A DNA stretch of 58,629 nucleotides from Methylophaga sp. (GCF_030651745.1 NZ_JAUSCC010000047.1:1-58629); one strand, 5' to 3'. Numbered from the stretch's first letter, positions 18,131-27,110 are shown. Notes: generated by a model not told the origin, from the sequence alone. Made by a program: numbers and translations.

Positions 18131-19027
18131 ATGAGCAAATCCTGTGGTGGCGCCTGTGGCGGTGATGCAACGTCCGCAGCGGATACCGATATACAGGCCT
18201 CCTCCGAGGCGCCAGGGAGATGGGTCAGTGTTTATGCCGTGCCGAAGATGGACTGTCCATCAGAAGAACGAATGATTCGCCTAGCCCTGAACGGCTTTGA
18301 GGAGATTCGGGCGCTGTCCTTCGACTTGTCGAACCGCCGGCTGAAGGTCGTGCATGACGGCGAGGTCGAGCCCGTCACCTCGAAACTGAAGACCTTGGGG
18401 CTAGGCGCCTCGCTTCAGGAAACCGTCGCTGCAAATCCGGAGACCATCAAGGCCGCCGAGTTTTCGGCAGCTTCTGCTAAGCAAGAATCCGGGACCCTGC
18501 GCTGGTTGCTCGGCATCAATGCACTTCTGTTCGTGGTGGAAATGACTGCCGGTCTGATGGCTCAGTCAACTGGCCTCATTGCAGAGTCCCTGGACAATTT
18601 TGCTGATGCGGCAGTGTACGGACTCGCTCTTTATGCGGTTGGGCATAGCGTGAAAAGGCAGGTCCGTGTTGCGCACGTTGCTGGTGTGGTCCAACTGGTT
18701 TTGGCTGTTGGCGTACTCGTAGAGGTCGTGAGGCGCTTTGTATTCGGTAGTGAGCCTGAATCGCTGGTGATGATAGCCATCGCATTCGTCGCATTGATTG
18801 CCAATACCGCCTGTCTGCTGATGGTATCCAAACATCGAGGGGGCGGAGCTCATATGAAGGCTAGCTGGATATTTTCGGCCAACGACGTGGTGATCAACCT
18901 GGGGGTCATCACCGCCGGCGCCCTGGTCGCGTGGACCGGGTCCAATTATCCGGATCTGATTATCGGCACCATCGCGGGGGTCATTGTACTTAACGGTGCC
19001 AGACGCATTCTGGCGTTGAAGGGTTAA
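18131..19027 (+). CDS. HMA-CDF cation efflux transporter, copy 2
   Basis: 298 aa from the ATG at 18131 (ribosome-binding site GGAG). The head MSKSCGGACGG adds two cysteines to the HMA-like region (KMDCPSEE). The CDF core has ESLDNFADAA and SANDVVINLG metal-site helices. It is clearly homologous to 8801-9634 but GC-rich, as expected for a gene brought by ISPpu12. Known family role: Cd/Zn (and with LspA, Pb) export from the cytoplasm. Stop 3 bp before lspA. Confidence 0.88.
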   Translation: MSKSCGGACGGDATSAADTDIQASSEAPGRWVSVYAVPKMDCPSEERMIRLALNGFEEIRALSFDLSNRRLKVVHDGEVEPVTSKLKTLGLGASLQETVAANPETIKAAEFSAASAKQESGTLRWLLGINALLFVVEMTAGLMAQSTGLIAESLDNFADAAVYGLALYAVGHSVKRQVRVAHVAGVVQLVLAVGVLVEVVRRFVFGSEPESLVMIAIAFVALIANTACLLMVSKHRGGGAHMKASWIFSANDVVINLGVITAGALVAWTGSNYPDLIIGTIAGVIVLNGARRILALKG

Positions 19028-19030
19028 ATA

Positions 19031-19543
19031 ATGCTCATTATTGGCAAAAAGCTCTCGCCGTATGCCCTATTGTCCATATCGGGCCTGCTGGCAGCGTCTG
19101 ATCAGGCTGTAAAGTGGCTGGTGCAGCAATCAATGGCCTATGGCGAGTATGTTTCGGTGACCCCGTTCTTTAACTGGGTGCACCTATGGAACACCGGTGC
19201 CGCATTCAGTCTTTTTGCGAATGGTGGAGGCTGGCAGCGCTACTTTTTTATCGGAATCGCGGTAGTGGTCTCGATTTTTCTGATCAAGCTGATCCTTGAA
19301 AATCGTCATAAAGGAGAAGCCATCGCTTACAGTCTTATCCTCGGTGGCGCCATGGGCAACCTGATTGACCGGGTCTTTCGCGGCTATGTTGTGGATTCCT
19401 TTGATTTCTATTGGCGAGACTGGCATTGGCCGGCCTTCAACCTGGCTGATATTGCAATTGTCCTCGGTGCCTTACTTTTCGTTTCCAGCAGCTTGTTGGG
19501 TAAAAAAGCAAACACCAATGCCGAGCCGGATGGATCTGACTGA
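19031..19543 (+). CDS. lspA: Signal peptidase II
   Basis: 170 aa, an inner-membrane aspartyl protease for lipoproteins. Family motifs are intact: NTGAAFS (54-60), GNLIDR (109-114), VVDSFDFY with catalytic Asp122, and FNLAD with Asp140. Four membrane helices. Extra lspA copies are common in pbr/cad cassettes and are part of ISPpu12. Their benefit in metal resistance is not settled. It is co-transcribed with the CDF gene. Confidence 0.93.
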   Translation: MLIIGKKLSPYALLSISGLLAASDQAVKWLVQQSMAYGEYVSVTPFFNWVHLWNTGAAFSLFANGGGWQRYFFIGIAVVVSIFLIKLILENRHKGEAIAYSLILGGAMGNLIDRVFRGYVVDSFDFYWRDWHWPAFNLADIAIVLGALLFVSSSLLGKKANTNAEPDGSD

Positions 19544-19564
19544 CACCTACGCCTATACAACACC

Positions 19565-20715
19565 ATGACCGAACTTCCCGACAACATCCTTCACCTGCCG
19601 CAATACCAAGTACTGGGCTGCAAATCAACCGACGACGAAATGCACTTCCAGGTGGACGTGCCCGATCCCATCGCCTGCGAGGAATGCGGCGTGCAGGGTG
19701 AGTTCGTACGGTTCGGCAAGCGTGACGTTCCCTATCGTGATCTGCCCATCCACGGCAAGCGGGTCACTCTCTGGGTGGTCCGCCGCCGATACACCTGCCG
19801 GGCCTGCAAGACAACATTCAGGCCCCAGCTACCGGAGATGGTGGACGGATTCCGTATGACACTGCGGCTGCATGAGTACGTGGAGAAGGAATCCTTCAAC
19901 CACCCCTACACCTTTGTGGCGGCACAGACCGGCCTGGACGAGAAGACGGTGCGCGACATATTCAACGCCCGCGCCGAGTTCCTGGGACGCTGGCACCGCT
20001 TCGAGACGCCCCGCATCCTGGGCATTGACGAGCTATACCTGAACAAGCGCTACCGCTGCATTCTGACCAACATTGAGGAGCGAACCCTGCTCGACCTGCT
20101 GGCCACCCGCCGCCAGGACGTGGTGACCAACTACCTGATGAAGCTGAAAGACCGGCAGAAGGTCGAGATCGTCAGCATGGACATGTGGAACCCCTACCGG
20201 GCAGCGGTCAAGGCTGTGCTGCCCCAGGCCCGTATCGTGGTCGATAAGTTCCATGTGGTGCGCATGGCCAACGATGCCCTAGAGAAAGTGCGCAAGGGCC
20301 TCAGAAAGGAGCTGAAACCGTCCCAGAGCCGGACTCTCAAGGGAGACCGGAAAATCCTGCTGAAACGCGCTCACGAAGTCTCAGACCGGGAGCGCCTCAT
20401 CATGGAGACCTCGACAGGCGCGTTCCCGCAACTGCTGGCCGCCTACGAGCACTAGGAGCGCTTCTACGGCATCTGGGACGCCACCACACGGCTCCAGGCA
20501 GAAGCCGCCCTGGACGAGTGGATAGCCACCATCCCGAAGGGCCAAAAGGAAGTCTGGAGCGATCTGGTCAGGGCAGTGGGAAACTGGCGCGAAGAGACCA
20601 TGACCTACTTCGAGACGGGCATGCCCGTCACCAACGCTTACACGGAGTCCATCAACCGACTGGCCAAGGACAAGAACCGTGAAGGGCGCGGTTACTCCTT
20701 CGAGGTGATGCGGGC
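19565..20715 (+). pseudogene. tnpA: ISPpu12-like ISL3-family transposase, broken
   Basis: The first 296 residues carry the ISL3 zinc finger (CEECG to CRACKTTFRP) and the DDE core (GIDELYLNKRY, then SMDMWNPYRAAV). An in-frame TAG at 20453 interrupts the gene after LLAAYEH. The same frame continues (ERFYGIWDATTRLQ to NAYTESINRLAKDKN, including the final catalytic Glu region) until it is cut by IS3 sequence at about 20716. The missing C-terminus and right end mean that this element cannot move by itself. The nonsense codon is a second, separate defect. Confidence 0.88.
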
Positions 20716-20835
20716 ACATTGAACGTTTTTATAACCCGAAACGTCGTCATTCGACATTAGGCGGAATTAGTCCAGTAGAATTTGAAAAAGGCTATACGGG
20801 CTTAACTATGTGTCCGTGAATTTGTGGGAAACCCA
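20716..20835 (+). mobile_element. IS3-family right-end fragment (120-bp direct repeat, copy 2)
   Basis: Exact copy of 84-203: the last 41 or so codons of the IS3 transposase and the IS tip. On the left it joins the ISL3 transposase within the shared bases AC (20716-20717). On the right it interrupts a backbone gene at 20836. It marks the right border of the metal island. Confidence 0.9.
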
Positions 20836-21040
20836 AACTGCCGCCCTTAGAATTAACTAGTGCAGCTAAATCAGAATCTAATATTAAGCCCTTAATTATA
20901 CGTCCAGACTCAAGCATGATAGACCTAAAAGTAACGTAACCATCATTCATATCTGTGATTACGTCGAACTGACCACGTACATCCATCTTTATTAGATCGC
21001 CACCCCTGACGTTTGTTACTCCGTGTGCTTTTTTACTCAT
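20836..21040 (-). pseudogene. Unknown small backbone gene, 3' end cut off by IS3
   Basis: From the ATG at 21040 (ribosome-binding site GAAGGA) 68 native codons are seen: MSKKAHGVTNVRGGDLIKMD, then a stretch with FRSIMLESGRIIKGLILDSD. The frame then runs into the IS3 tip and ends at 20792 with 16 foreign residues. I do not recognise the family. The longer frame from 21106 lacks a ribosome-binding site. It was probably the first backbone gene left of the partition genes. Confidence 0.6.
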
Positions 21041-21196
21041 TATATATTCCTTCTGTATTAATTCCCTTATTACCTTTGTTGAGTAGGTAATCTCTAAAGG
21101 CCACAATAAAATGCTATACGATTAATTTACTTATTGAAGCGAATTGGTTCTAATTGTCGGTGATAATTATCCCTTCCCTTTTCATCGATTCAAGAT

Positions 21197-21556
21197 CTAC
21201 GAGGTGATCTTCTTAAACCTTTCAAGCTCTTCCTTCATTTTCTGCTTAGTTAAGAATGCCTGGATAGCCATTTCTAATAACTCATAGTCCTTTACACCGA
21301 GTCCATCAGCGACATCAGCAAATAGCTCTGGCATATCCGGCCGCATCTTGAAGTTCTTCTGTTGAGTATATGCAGTACGCCCTCCCCTTCTCCTGACTCT
21401 TGGAGCCTGACGACTCACAAACCCAGCCTCTTCAGAGACTTTATTTAACTCTTTACGATCAACTTTTGGTTTTGGATTCTTCGGTCCCGTTAATGATGCG
21501 ATATCAACTTCATCCTCATTGATATCATCTAAATCTAATCCAGCTCGCTCAGCCAT
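21197..21556 (-). CDS. Small partition partner protein (StbC/ParB-like)
   Basis: 119 aa from the ATG at 21556 (ribosome-binding site AGGAGG). The acidic head and basic middle (RQAPRVRRRGGRTAYTQQKN) resemble the arginine-rich region by which small ParG/StbC proteins touch their ParA. The C-terminal half (MRPDMPELFADVADGLGVKD to FLTKQK) fits a ribbon-helix-helix or short helical DNA-binding fold. The start overlaps the parA stop, a coupled pair. It probably binds the TAGCTATC array upstream of parA. Confidence 0.65.
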   Translation of the reverse strand: MAERAGLDLDDINEDEVDIASLTGPKNPKPKVDRKELNKVSEEAGFVSRQAPRVRRRGGRTAYTQQKNFKMRPDMPELFADVADGLGVKDYELLEMAIQAFLTKQKMKEELERFKKITS

Positions 21557-22244
21557 CACTACCTCCTGACATTATCTCTTTGAGCTTACGTTTAACTTCT
21601 TCAGCGTAAGCCTTAGCGTTAGCAGCAGTAACCTCAATACCTGACACATCTTTAGGATCAAGATTGTTAACTATCCCCCCAAATGAATGAACAGCTTTGT
21701 ATGCATCCTTTTCTATTAAGGATACCTTGAATACATCCACACCTGATTCTGTAAACTGACTGACAATGAATTTCAAGGTACGAGGCACAATCGCCGTGCT
21801 TGTTCGTGTAAATAGGACTGAATATGGGATATCTCTTCTGAAAGCTTTACCTTGTTGCCGTAATAACTTAATTGTTTTTACAGCTTCATCAGCATCATTC
21901 TGTGAACCCTGACATAAAATAATAACAAGGTCTGCCCTACTCACTGCATTTGCCACTGCGATACTTGCAGTACCCTCAAGGTCAACAATAACAAAAGCGT
22001 TTTCTTGTTCAGCCTTTTCAATATCGTCAATAATGCTGGCTTCATCTGATTCATACAAAGTCAGATTCTCTGGACAACCACTTTTCTTAGCCCACTTAGC
22101 ACTATGTTTATTTGGATCTGCATCAACTAATGCAATGTTGACCCCTTTATCTAAACCTTGACGCGCTAATTCACCGGCCAGAGTAACGGCAGCAGTAGTC
22201 TTACCTGCTCCCCCCTTGGAACTCGCCATTACAATTGTAGGCAT
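21549..22244 (-). CDS. parA: ParA-family partition ATPase
   Basis: 231 aa from the ATG at 22244, which has the ribosome-binding site GAGGAAA; the upstream ATG at 22259 is an alternative. Deviant Walker A KGGAGKTT near residue 12, a Walker A' region (VDADPN) and Walker B (FVIVDLEG) are present. It lacks an N-terminal helix-turn-helix, so it is a small type Ib ParA/ParF-like protein, normally paired with a small centromere-binding protein as here. The centromere-like repeats lie directly upstream. Confidence 0.9.
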   Translation of the reverse strand: MPTIVMASSKGGAGKTTAAVTLAGELARQGLDKGVNIALVDADPNKHSAKWAKKSGCPENLTLYESDEASIIDDIEKAEQENAFVIVDLEGTASIAVANAVSRADLVIILCQGSQNDADEAVKTIKLLRQQGKAFRRDIPYSVLFTRTSTAIVPRTLKFIVSQFTESGVDVFKVSLIEKDAYKAVHSFGGIVNNLDPKDVSGIEVTAANAKAYAEEVKRKLKEIMSGGSDG

Positions 22245-22267
22245 AAGCAATTTCCTCATTATATTAA

Positions 22268-22642
22268 TCAGATATCGGATAGCTATCCAGATAACAGATA
22301 GCTATCCATACGTCAGATTGTAAATCATCTTAAAATAGATATCTACTAAATATCCGGATAGCTATCTAATACTTATTAGATATCTAATAGCTATCCTATA
22401 CTAAGCCAATATTTAATATCTGATAGCTATCTAGCTAGCTACTGGATATCTACTATAAGTCATTATAGATAGCGTATTAAATATCTGCTAGCTATCTATC
22501 TGATAGCTATCTAGCTAGCTACTGGATATCTACTATAAGTCATTATAGATAGCGTATTAAATATCTGTTAGCTATCTATCTAATATCTGTTCGCTATCTC
22601 ATTGCTATCTTCTATCTATCTACATGCTATCGGATAGCTATC
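22268..22642. repeat. TAGCTATC-rich array, probable parS centromere and par operator
   Basis: About nine copies of the palindrome (G/A)GATAGCTATC or close variants, mixed with many GATATCT and CTATCTATC words, fill 375 bp just before parA. Such iterated palindromes upstream of small ParA/ParG-type pairs act as centromere and autoregulated promoter. The sequence is strongly AT-rich and repetitive, with no coding frame. Confidence 0.75.
22421..22580. repeat. 80-bp tandem duplication inside the centromere array
   Basis: 22421-22500 and 22501-22580 differ at a single base (CTGCTAGC against CTGTTAGC). The unit includes two TAGCTATC palindromes, so the copy number of binding sites was raised by duplication. 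Confidence 0.9.
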
Positions 22643-23038
22643 TATTAATGATAATGGGAAAGGCAAACCCGTTGATTGTTATGGATGGTGAATATGGATG
22701 ACCAGAGTAGGTCTGGGGTATTAGACTAACCAAGACCATAGTGATATAGGTACTTAAATATATGAATTACTACTATATTTCCATAACCAGATTTGCGCAT
22801 TCTGGTCATGCCACATGAATATGAGGGAGTTAGAATGTCGTAAAGGTACAACATGCCTAACTTATATATGTGTGGAGAACGTGTGAAAGACCTTTTGTGA
22901 GAACCAGTTCACACTAAACAAGGTTTGAAATATTAACCATTGAAAACATGCACATAACTTTGTTAAATAGCCCGGTGAAATAATGAGCCTGGGTCCAAGG
23001 ATGTAGGCAGGAATTAGAGTTTTTTGAGGAGTAGGGCG
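22643..23038. other. Gene-free region between the par array and the DUF2857 gene
   Basis: About 400 bp without a convincing frame. It holds a short dyad (TTTGCGCATTCTGGTCATGCC) and AT-rich stretches that could host promoters for both flanking units. No repeat or known site is recognised. Confidence 0.4.
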
Positions 23039-23863
23039 GTGAAAAGCCTTTACGAGACAATGACGTATAGCTTCCTGACCAAGCTAACGAATGCGTCAAA
23101 TAATGTCGATATTGAACAACTTACGGATATGGGGTTATCGCCTGAACAGGCTGACCGCATTTCAAGGTTGCCACACGCCTATCTTCTGAAACTCTGTAGT
23201 TTCCAAAACATCATTGACATCACAATAGATGAGGAACTGCTGTCTATTGCAATAGAGCGTGGAAGTAAGCAACAGAGGCGTTTTGGTGACATTCCGGACA
23301 TGAATATCACGAACACTTTATTAAGTAACCTCGCTACGCACGCATCCGATCCTGATGAGTATCGATTCCTTTTCCAGAACTTAAATCTCAGTCCAAAATT
23401 CATACCCATTCTTGCCTCTTATAGCTTGCTAGATATCCTTGCGGTCGTTAAGACCGGCATTATCTGGTACGAGATAACAGCTAACTCACTCAAACTCGAA
23501 ATGGCACTTAGCCAGGTTGAAGAAGCACAATTAGAAACAGAGCTTTTAAGAACGCTCATCAAACGTGATGCCTCTTTCCCTATGATAAATGCACTTACCG
23601 GGATGGGTAAGGCAGTTTTCATCGATATGCGAAAAGCAATGGGTGTTCCGGTTACGAAAGGCGGACCGCCACGCAGACTAACCGATGAAGAGCACGAAGC
23701 ACTCTATTACGCATGGAACGAGACAGAAGGTGAGCCACTTCCCAAAAGGTGTCTAGCTGTCAGCAAAGCCATAGATGACATCGCCTTGAGACATATTTGG
23801 CCTTACCTCTCCAAGATGATTAAAAACGAGATCCCACAGTTTGAAAGAGTGACAACTTGGTAA
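23039..23863 (+). CDS. DUF2857-like protein of PFGI-1 class elements
   Basis: 274 aa from the GTG at 23039 (ribosome-binding site GAGGAG); a TTG 15 bp upstream overlaps that site and is less likely. All-helical, with a C-terminal part (GGPPRRLTDEEHEALYYAW, then CLAVSKAIDDIALRHIWPYL) that looks like a helix-turn-helix region of the ICE-associated DUF2857 family. Function is unknown in the family as far as I know; a regulator is plausible. Its stop codon TAA is the first part of palindrome A (23862). Confidence 0.6.
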   Translation: MKSLYETMTYSFLTKLTNASNNVDIEQLTDMGLSPEQADRISRLPHAYLLKLCSFQNIIDITIDEELLSIAIERGSKQQRRFGDIPDMNITNTLLSNLATHASDPDEYRFLFQNLNLSPKFIPILASYSLLDILAVVKTGIIWYEITANSLKLEMALSQVEEAQLETELLRTLIKRDASFPMINALTGMGKAVFIDMRKAMGVPVTKGGPPRRLTDEEHEALYYAWNETEGEPLPKRCLAVSKAIDDIALRHIWPYLSKMIKNEIPQFERVTTW

Positions 23864-23889
23864 CCGGCTTGGACCAATATCCGGTTATT
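23862..23889. promoter_or_regulatory. Conserved palindrome A, before the PilL-TraD operon
   Basis: AACCGG, then CTTGGACCAATAT, then CCGGTTATT. The outer AACCGG/CCGGTT and inner TTGG/CCAA pairs make a nested dyad. It lies 85 bp before the PilL start. Near-identical copies stand at 30344, 43794 and 49306. Confidence 0.8.
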
Positions 23890-23946
23890 CGTTGTTTTTA
23901 ATTTCACAGATTAACAATATGTACGCAAATTTGATGGAGAAGCATC

Positions 23947-24456
23947 TTGCGTACAAAATTACTTATTACTTTATTGCCAGTCTTTATAACTGGCTGCATA
24001 ACCCTCCCAACTACTAACCAACAGGTGAAACCTGTTGAAGTTGCCGAAGCACCATTGCCGGCGACCGATATCTTTATCGAACGCTATGACTACGAACCAC
24101 CGTCAGCCACTCAAATACGAGTGGGTCGCTATTCAAACGCCGACGCAGTAAATACCAGACAGCAAGAAAACCTGCTTGAAGTAGTCATAGACACAGAAAT
24201 CCCCTCACGAGCTAAAACCGTTGGAGAAGCAATGGAGTTTCTACTCATGCGTAGTGGATTTTCATTGGCGGCCCCCAGCAAGCAGGGCATGCACGTCAAA
24301 CAACTTATGAGCAAACCATTGCCCCATTCACATCGCAAAATCGGACCAGTGATGCTTAAAGATGCATTGATGATGCTCGTTGGTAAGGCCTATTGGATGA
24401 AAGTCGATCCTGTACACCGTTTAATCGCATTCGATACTGTTGAAGAGTTTAAATAA
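23947..24456 (+). CDS. PilL-N like lipoprotein of PFGI-1 class ICE (TIGR03748)
   Basis: 169 aa from a TTG with ribosome-binding site ATGGAGA. Lipoprotein signal with ITGC and Cys17. The body (VGRYSNADA, IDTEIPSRAKTVGEAMEFLLMRSGFSL, then PLPHSHRKIGPVMLKDALMML) follows the PilL-N pattern closely. It opens the transfer operon and is probably an outer-membrane-attached part of the secretion channel or its pilus. Confidence 0.82.
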   Translation: MRTKLLITLLPVFITGCITLPTTNQQVKPVEVAEAPLPATDIFIERYDYEPPSATQIRVGRYSNADAVNTRQQENLLEVVIDTEIPSRAKTVGEAMEFLLMRSGFSLAAPSKQGMHVKQLMSKPLPHSHRKIGPVMLKDALMMLVGKAYWMKVDPVHRLIAFDTVEEFK

Positions 24457-25340
24457 TGACTGAAAATACTCAACCTCATGACATTTTTGAAGGTGATATC
24501 CCAAGCGATCTTGGTAAAAAGAAATCTGCGCCGATATGGCTCAAAGCCGTTGGCCTTGTAGCGTTAGTCGGTGTTCTCGGTACCGCTGCCTTGATGCTAG
24601 AGCAAGACAGCGAATTTACCGTTGAACCGGGAATTGATATTACCGACTCAATCCCAGTCATGACCGAGCCTGAGAACGCCGAAATCCAAATAGCGATTGA
24701 TGAGTCAGTGGATCAAGCCCCGGTCCAGGATGAAATACCATCTGTAGACCAAGACTCACTAACCGATGTTGACTTGATTGCAATGGAGAATGACGACAAC
24801 GCGATCGTCATCACGCCACCAGCACAAACAAATCTGCAGCCACCCATCTCAAACTCAGAAACGGTAAACGCCGATCTGCAAGATGAAGTTAGTCAGATAG
24901 CATCCAGGCTTCAAGAAATTGAAGCAAATGAGTCTGAGCGAATCACTGTAGTGAAAAGCGGAATAGAGCTCCATGCTCAGAGCGTTGAAAAGCTCAATGA
25001 CCTAGTGCGTTCATTAGATGGCCTAAAAAAGGAGCTGGCAGCATTAAAAGCAGCACCTACCACCAACAGCGCACCCAAGCCTTCAAACAATAAACCAGCC
25101 ACTCAACAAGCTGCGCCTAACGCACAAGCCAAACCTGCGGTCAATCGTAAAACGGATGAACTCAACCTGATCGGTATTGATTCATGGGGTGGCCAACGTT
25201 TTGCACAAATTGAGTATGCAGGTGAAATACATTTGCTCGCATCAAACGAGGAAATTGGTAGCTGGAGATTAGAAAGCATCAGCAAAGACAGCATCGTGGT
25301 CAAAAACCAAGAAGGGGAGAGCTTTGAACTTAGCATTTAA
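24456..25340 (+). CDS. Single-pass membrane protein with PilP-like tail
   Basis: 294 aa overlapping the PilL stop by one base (TAATG). A cytoplasmic head, one membrane helix (about 28-47), an acidic linker, a coiled coil (about 145-195) and a Pro/Ala/Gln-rich linker lead to a small beta-rich end domain (DELNLIGIDSWGGQRFAQI to SIVVKNQEGESFELSI). The end resembles PilP or TraP-like secretion domains. No family name is certain. Confidence 0.6.
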   Translation: MTENTQPHDIFEGDIPSDLGKKKSAPIWLKAVGLVALVGVLGTAALMLEQDSEFTVEPGIDITDSIPVMTEPENAEIQIAIDESVDQAPVQDEIPSVDQDSLTDVDLIAMENDDNAIVITPPAQTNLQPPISNSETVNADLQDEVSQIASRLQEIEANESERITVVKSGIELHAQSVEKLNDLVRSLDGLKKELAALKAAPTTNSAPKPSNNKPATQQAAPNAQAKPAVNRKTDELNLIGIDSWGGQRFAQIEYAGEIHLLASNEEIGSWRLESISKDSIVVKNQEGESFELSI

Positions 25341-26100
25341 TAACACAGCACTGTTAGTGCTTTTAATGGGCAGTAGCACGGTATTCGCCGGTAACATTGC
25401 ATCGACCACCGAAACGCGCTCAGCCGTAACTGAGTCATCAACAACTCAGACCGAGCAAAAACATATTCAATGGGGGCTATCTGCAGCTGAGTACGCTCGA
25501 TATGAAGATCTAATGGAAGGCATTAGAGGCAGTATCAGCCCAGACACCATATCACCCTTGGAAGTACTTGGCATTCACGCTCAAAATGAAGCAGAGCGTA
25601 AAAAGTACGCCCGTATGTGGGCTGACATGATGGAGCAAGATACAGAGCGGGTCCTTGCGTTTCAGCGTGCTTATGATCAGGCATGGAGAGATAAAGGTGA
25701 TAAAGCGTTAATTGATATTGCTCAAATTCAGTCTCAATTACCGGTAACGCCTCAGCAGTCATCACAGCCATCAATAAGTTCCTCAACAAAGAAGATGATT
25801 CTTGCTACCAAACTATCCGGCTGTGATTCATGCGATAAAAAGATCCAACAACTACTCACCACCATGCTGGTGGATAGAAGCATTCAGCTGGATGTTTTCT
25901 TTAGTGACTCAAGCGACAAAGAAAACAGTGTCATTCGTCAATGGGCGATGCAGAACAGAATAGATGCTGAACTGTTAAGAAGCCGTCGCATTACGCTAAA
26001 TCATGGACAGTCTCTCATGAAGCAGTACCAGCTTGATGAAGGTCAATTGCCAGCCACATTTAAAGTTGACAACACGGGAGGGGTAAACAGAGTAGAATGA
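25324..26100 (+). CDS. TIGR03759-family ICE protein
   Basis: 258 aa from a TTG with ribosome-binding site GGGGAG, overlapping the previous gene by 17 bp. Signal peptide (1-22). The family core WGLSAAEYARYEDLMEGIRGS, ISPLEVLGIHAQNEAERKKYA is clear. A thioredoxin-like second half has a CDSC motif (GCDSCDKKIQ), which may act in disulfide handling of transfer proteins in the periplasm. Confidence 0.85.
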   Translation: MNLAFNNTALLVLLMGSSTVFAGNIASTTETRSAVTESSTTQTEQKHIQWGLSAAEYARYEDLMEGIRGSISPDTISPLEVLGIHAQNEAERKKYARMWADMMEQDTERVLAFQRAYDQAWRDKGDKALIDIAQIQSQLPVTPQQSSQPSISSSTKKMILATKLSGCDSCDKKIQQLLTTMLVDRSIQLDVFFSDSSDKENSVIRQWAMQNRIDAELLRSRRITLNHGQSLMKQYQLDEGQLPATFKVDNTGGVNRVE

Positions 26101-26128
26101 TATATGACTTTCTCCTCAACCGATCTAT

Positions 26129-26605
26129 ATGACATCAGATGCGACGCCAATTGACTTGAATGCTTATCAGAGATTTCTCGATGGTGAAGTCGAGCAGCAA
26201 TTGTCAGACACTAAAATCAACAATGGAACCAGTATTGTTGATGCTGCCAATGTCGGTGCATACAGTTTTTCCTGGGGAAGGATAGTCGAACAACTTTCAG
26301 GCTCTTTCTATGTCTGGAAGTTTCAAATTTCTGCTCTTGCCAAAAAATCCGATGGCGAGAAAATCTATTTACAACAGCAAATATTCAACTATTTGCAATC
26401 TAAGTATCCTGACTTTTCATCAGAGCACGCCATTTTGGTGGCAAGCCTGCATGACAAATGTATCTTCCTTGGTATCAAAGAAGATTCATTCATTATTGCT
26501 TCCCCAATGCAGCATCAGTACAAGAACCGGATCTGGGTTCACATGCACATTCTTAGCGAAGATATTCCAGAAATCATTAATCGCATGTCTGGCTCTAACG
26601 TCTAG
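26129..26605 (+). CDS. Hypothetical protein in the transfer operon
   Basis: 158 aa, soluble, no signal peptide. Nothing recognised: short helices at the start, then a beta-rich part (HAILVASLHDKCIFLGIKEDSFII). The frame overlaps the transglycosylase signal-peptide region by about 80 bp. The start has no clear ribosome-binding site. Confidence 0.55.
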   Translation: MTSDATPIDLNAYQRFLDGEVEQQLSDTKINNGTSIVDAANVGAYSFSWGRIVEQLSGSFYVWKFQISALAKKSDGEKIYLQQQIFNYLQSKYPDFSSEHAILVASLHDKCIFLGIKEDSFIIASPMQHQYKNRIWVHMHILSEDIPEIINRMSGSNV

Positions 26606-27110
26606 CCTCGCATTCTCTTATCAGGCTGAAGCGAACACAAAGTCCACATCGAAAATACCGGCACTTTATGTAAAGATTGCGAGAGAGGAGGGCGTTCCGG
26701 CCAACCTGCTTTATGCCATCTCTCGCGCAGAAAGCACTAACCCCAAAATTCAACGTGTCTGGCCATGGACGATAAATGTTCGTGGTAAAGGCTATTACTT
26801 CCCAACTCGTGAAAAAGCCTATGCAGCCATTATGCTGTTGCTGGCAAACGACATTACTTTAGTCGATATCGGGTTGATGCAGACGAATTGGTATTGGCAT
26901 AAAGATAAGCTGATTGATCCCTGGAGAGCATTAGATCCTCAATACAACATTCAGACGGGAGCGAGAATCCTGCGCGAGTGTTATGACCGGAAATCAGACT
27001 GGATCTATTGTGCAGGTGAATACCACACTAGAAGCAACACACCTGAACGGGCAGCTCGTGCCAAACGATATCAGAAAAATGTTCTTGCTTATTTAGAGGC
27101 AACAAAATGA
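26538..27110 (+). CDS. Lytic transglycosylase of the transfer system
   Basis: The SLT-type domain is clear (LLYAISRAESTNPKI with catalytic Glu, GLMQTNWYW, GARILRECYD, YHTRS), preceded by an ideal signal peptide FQKSLIACLALTSSLAFSYQAEA. It opens the peptidoglycan for the channel. No ATG, GTG or well-placed TTG precedes the signal peptide: the frame is open back to an ATG at 26310, which would put 85 odd residues before it. The start given here is only the approximate N-terminal side; an ATA near 26559 would fit the signal peptide. The stop overlaps the next ATG (ATGA). Confidence 0.75.
   Translation, partial: FTCTFLAKIFQKSLIACLALTSSLAFSYQAEANTKSTSKIPALYVKIAREEGVPANLLYAISRAESTNPKIQRVWPWTINVRGKGYYFPTREKAYAAIMLLLANDITLVDIGLMQTNWYWHKDKLIDPWRALDPQYNIQTGARILRECYDRKSDWIYCAGEYHTRSNTPERAARAKRYQKNVLAYLEATK

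Noticed and set aside
22268..22642. CRISPR-like repetition
   Set aside because: The repeats are short palindromes with irregular spacing and no unique spacers of constant length; no cas genes.
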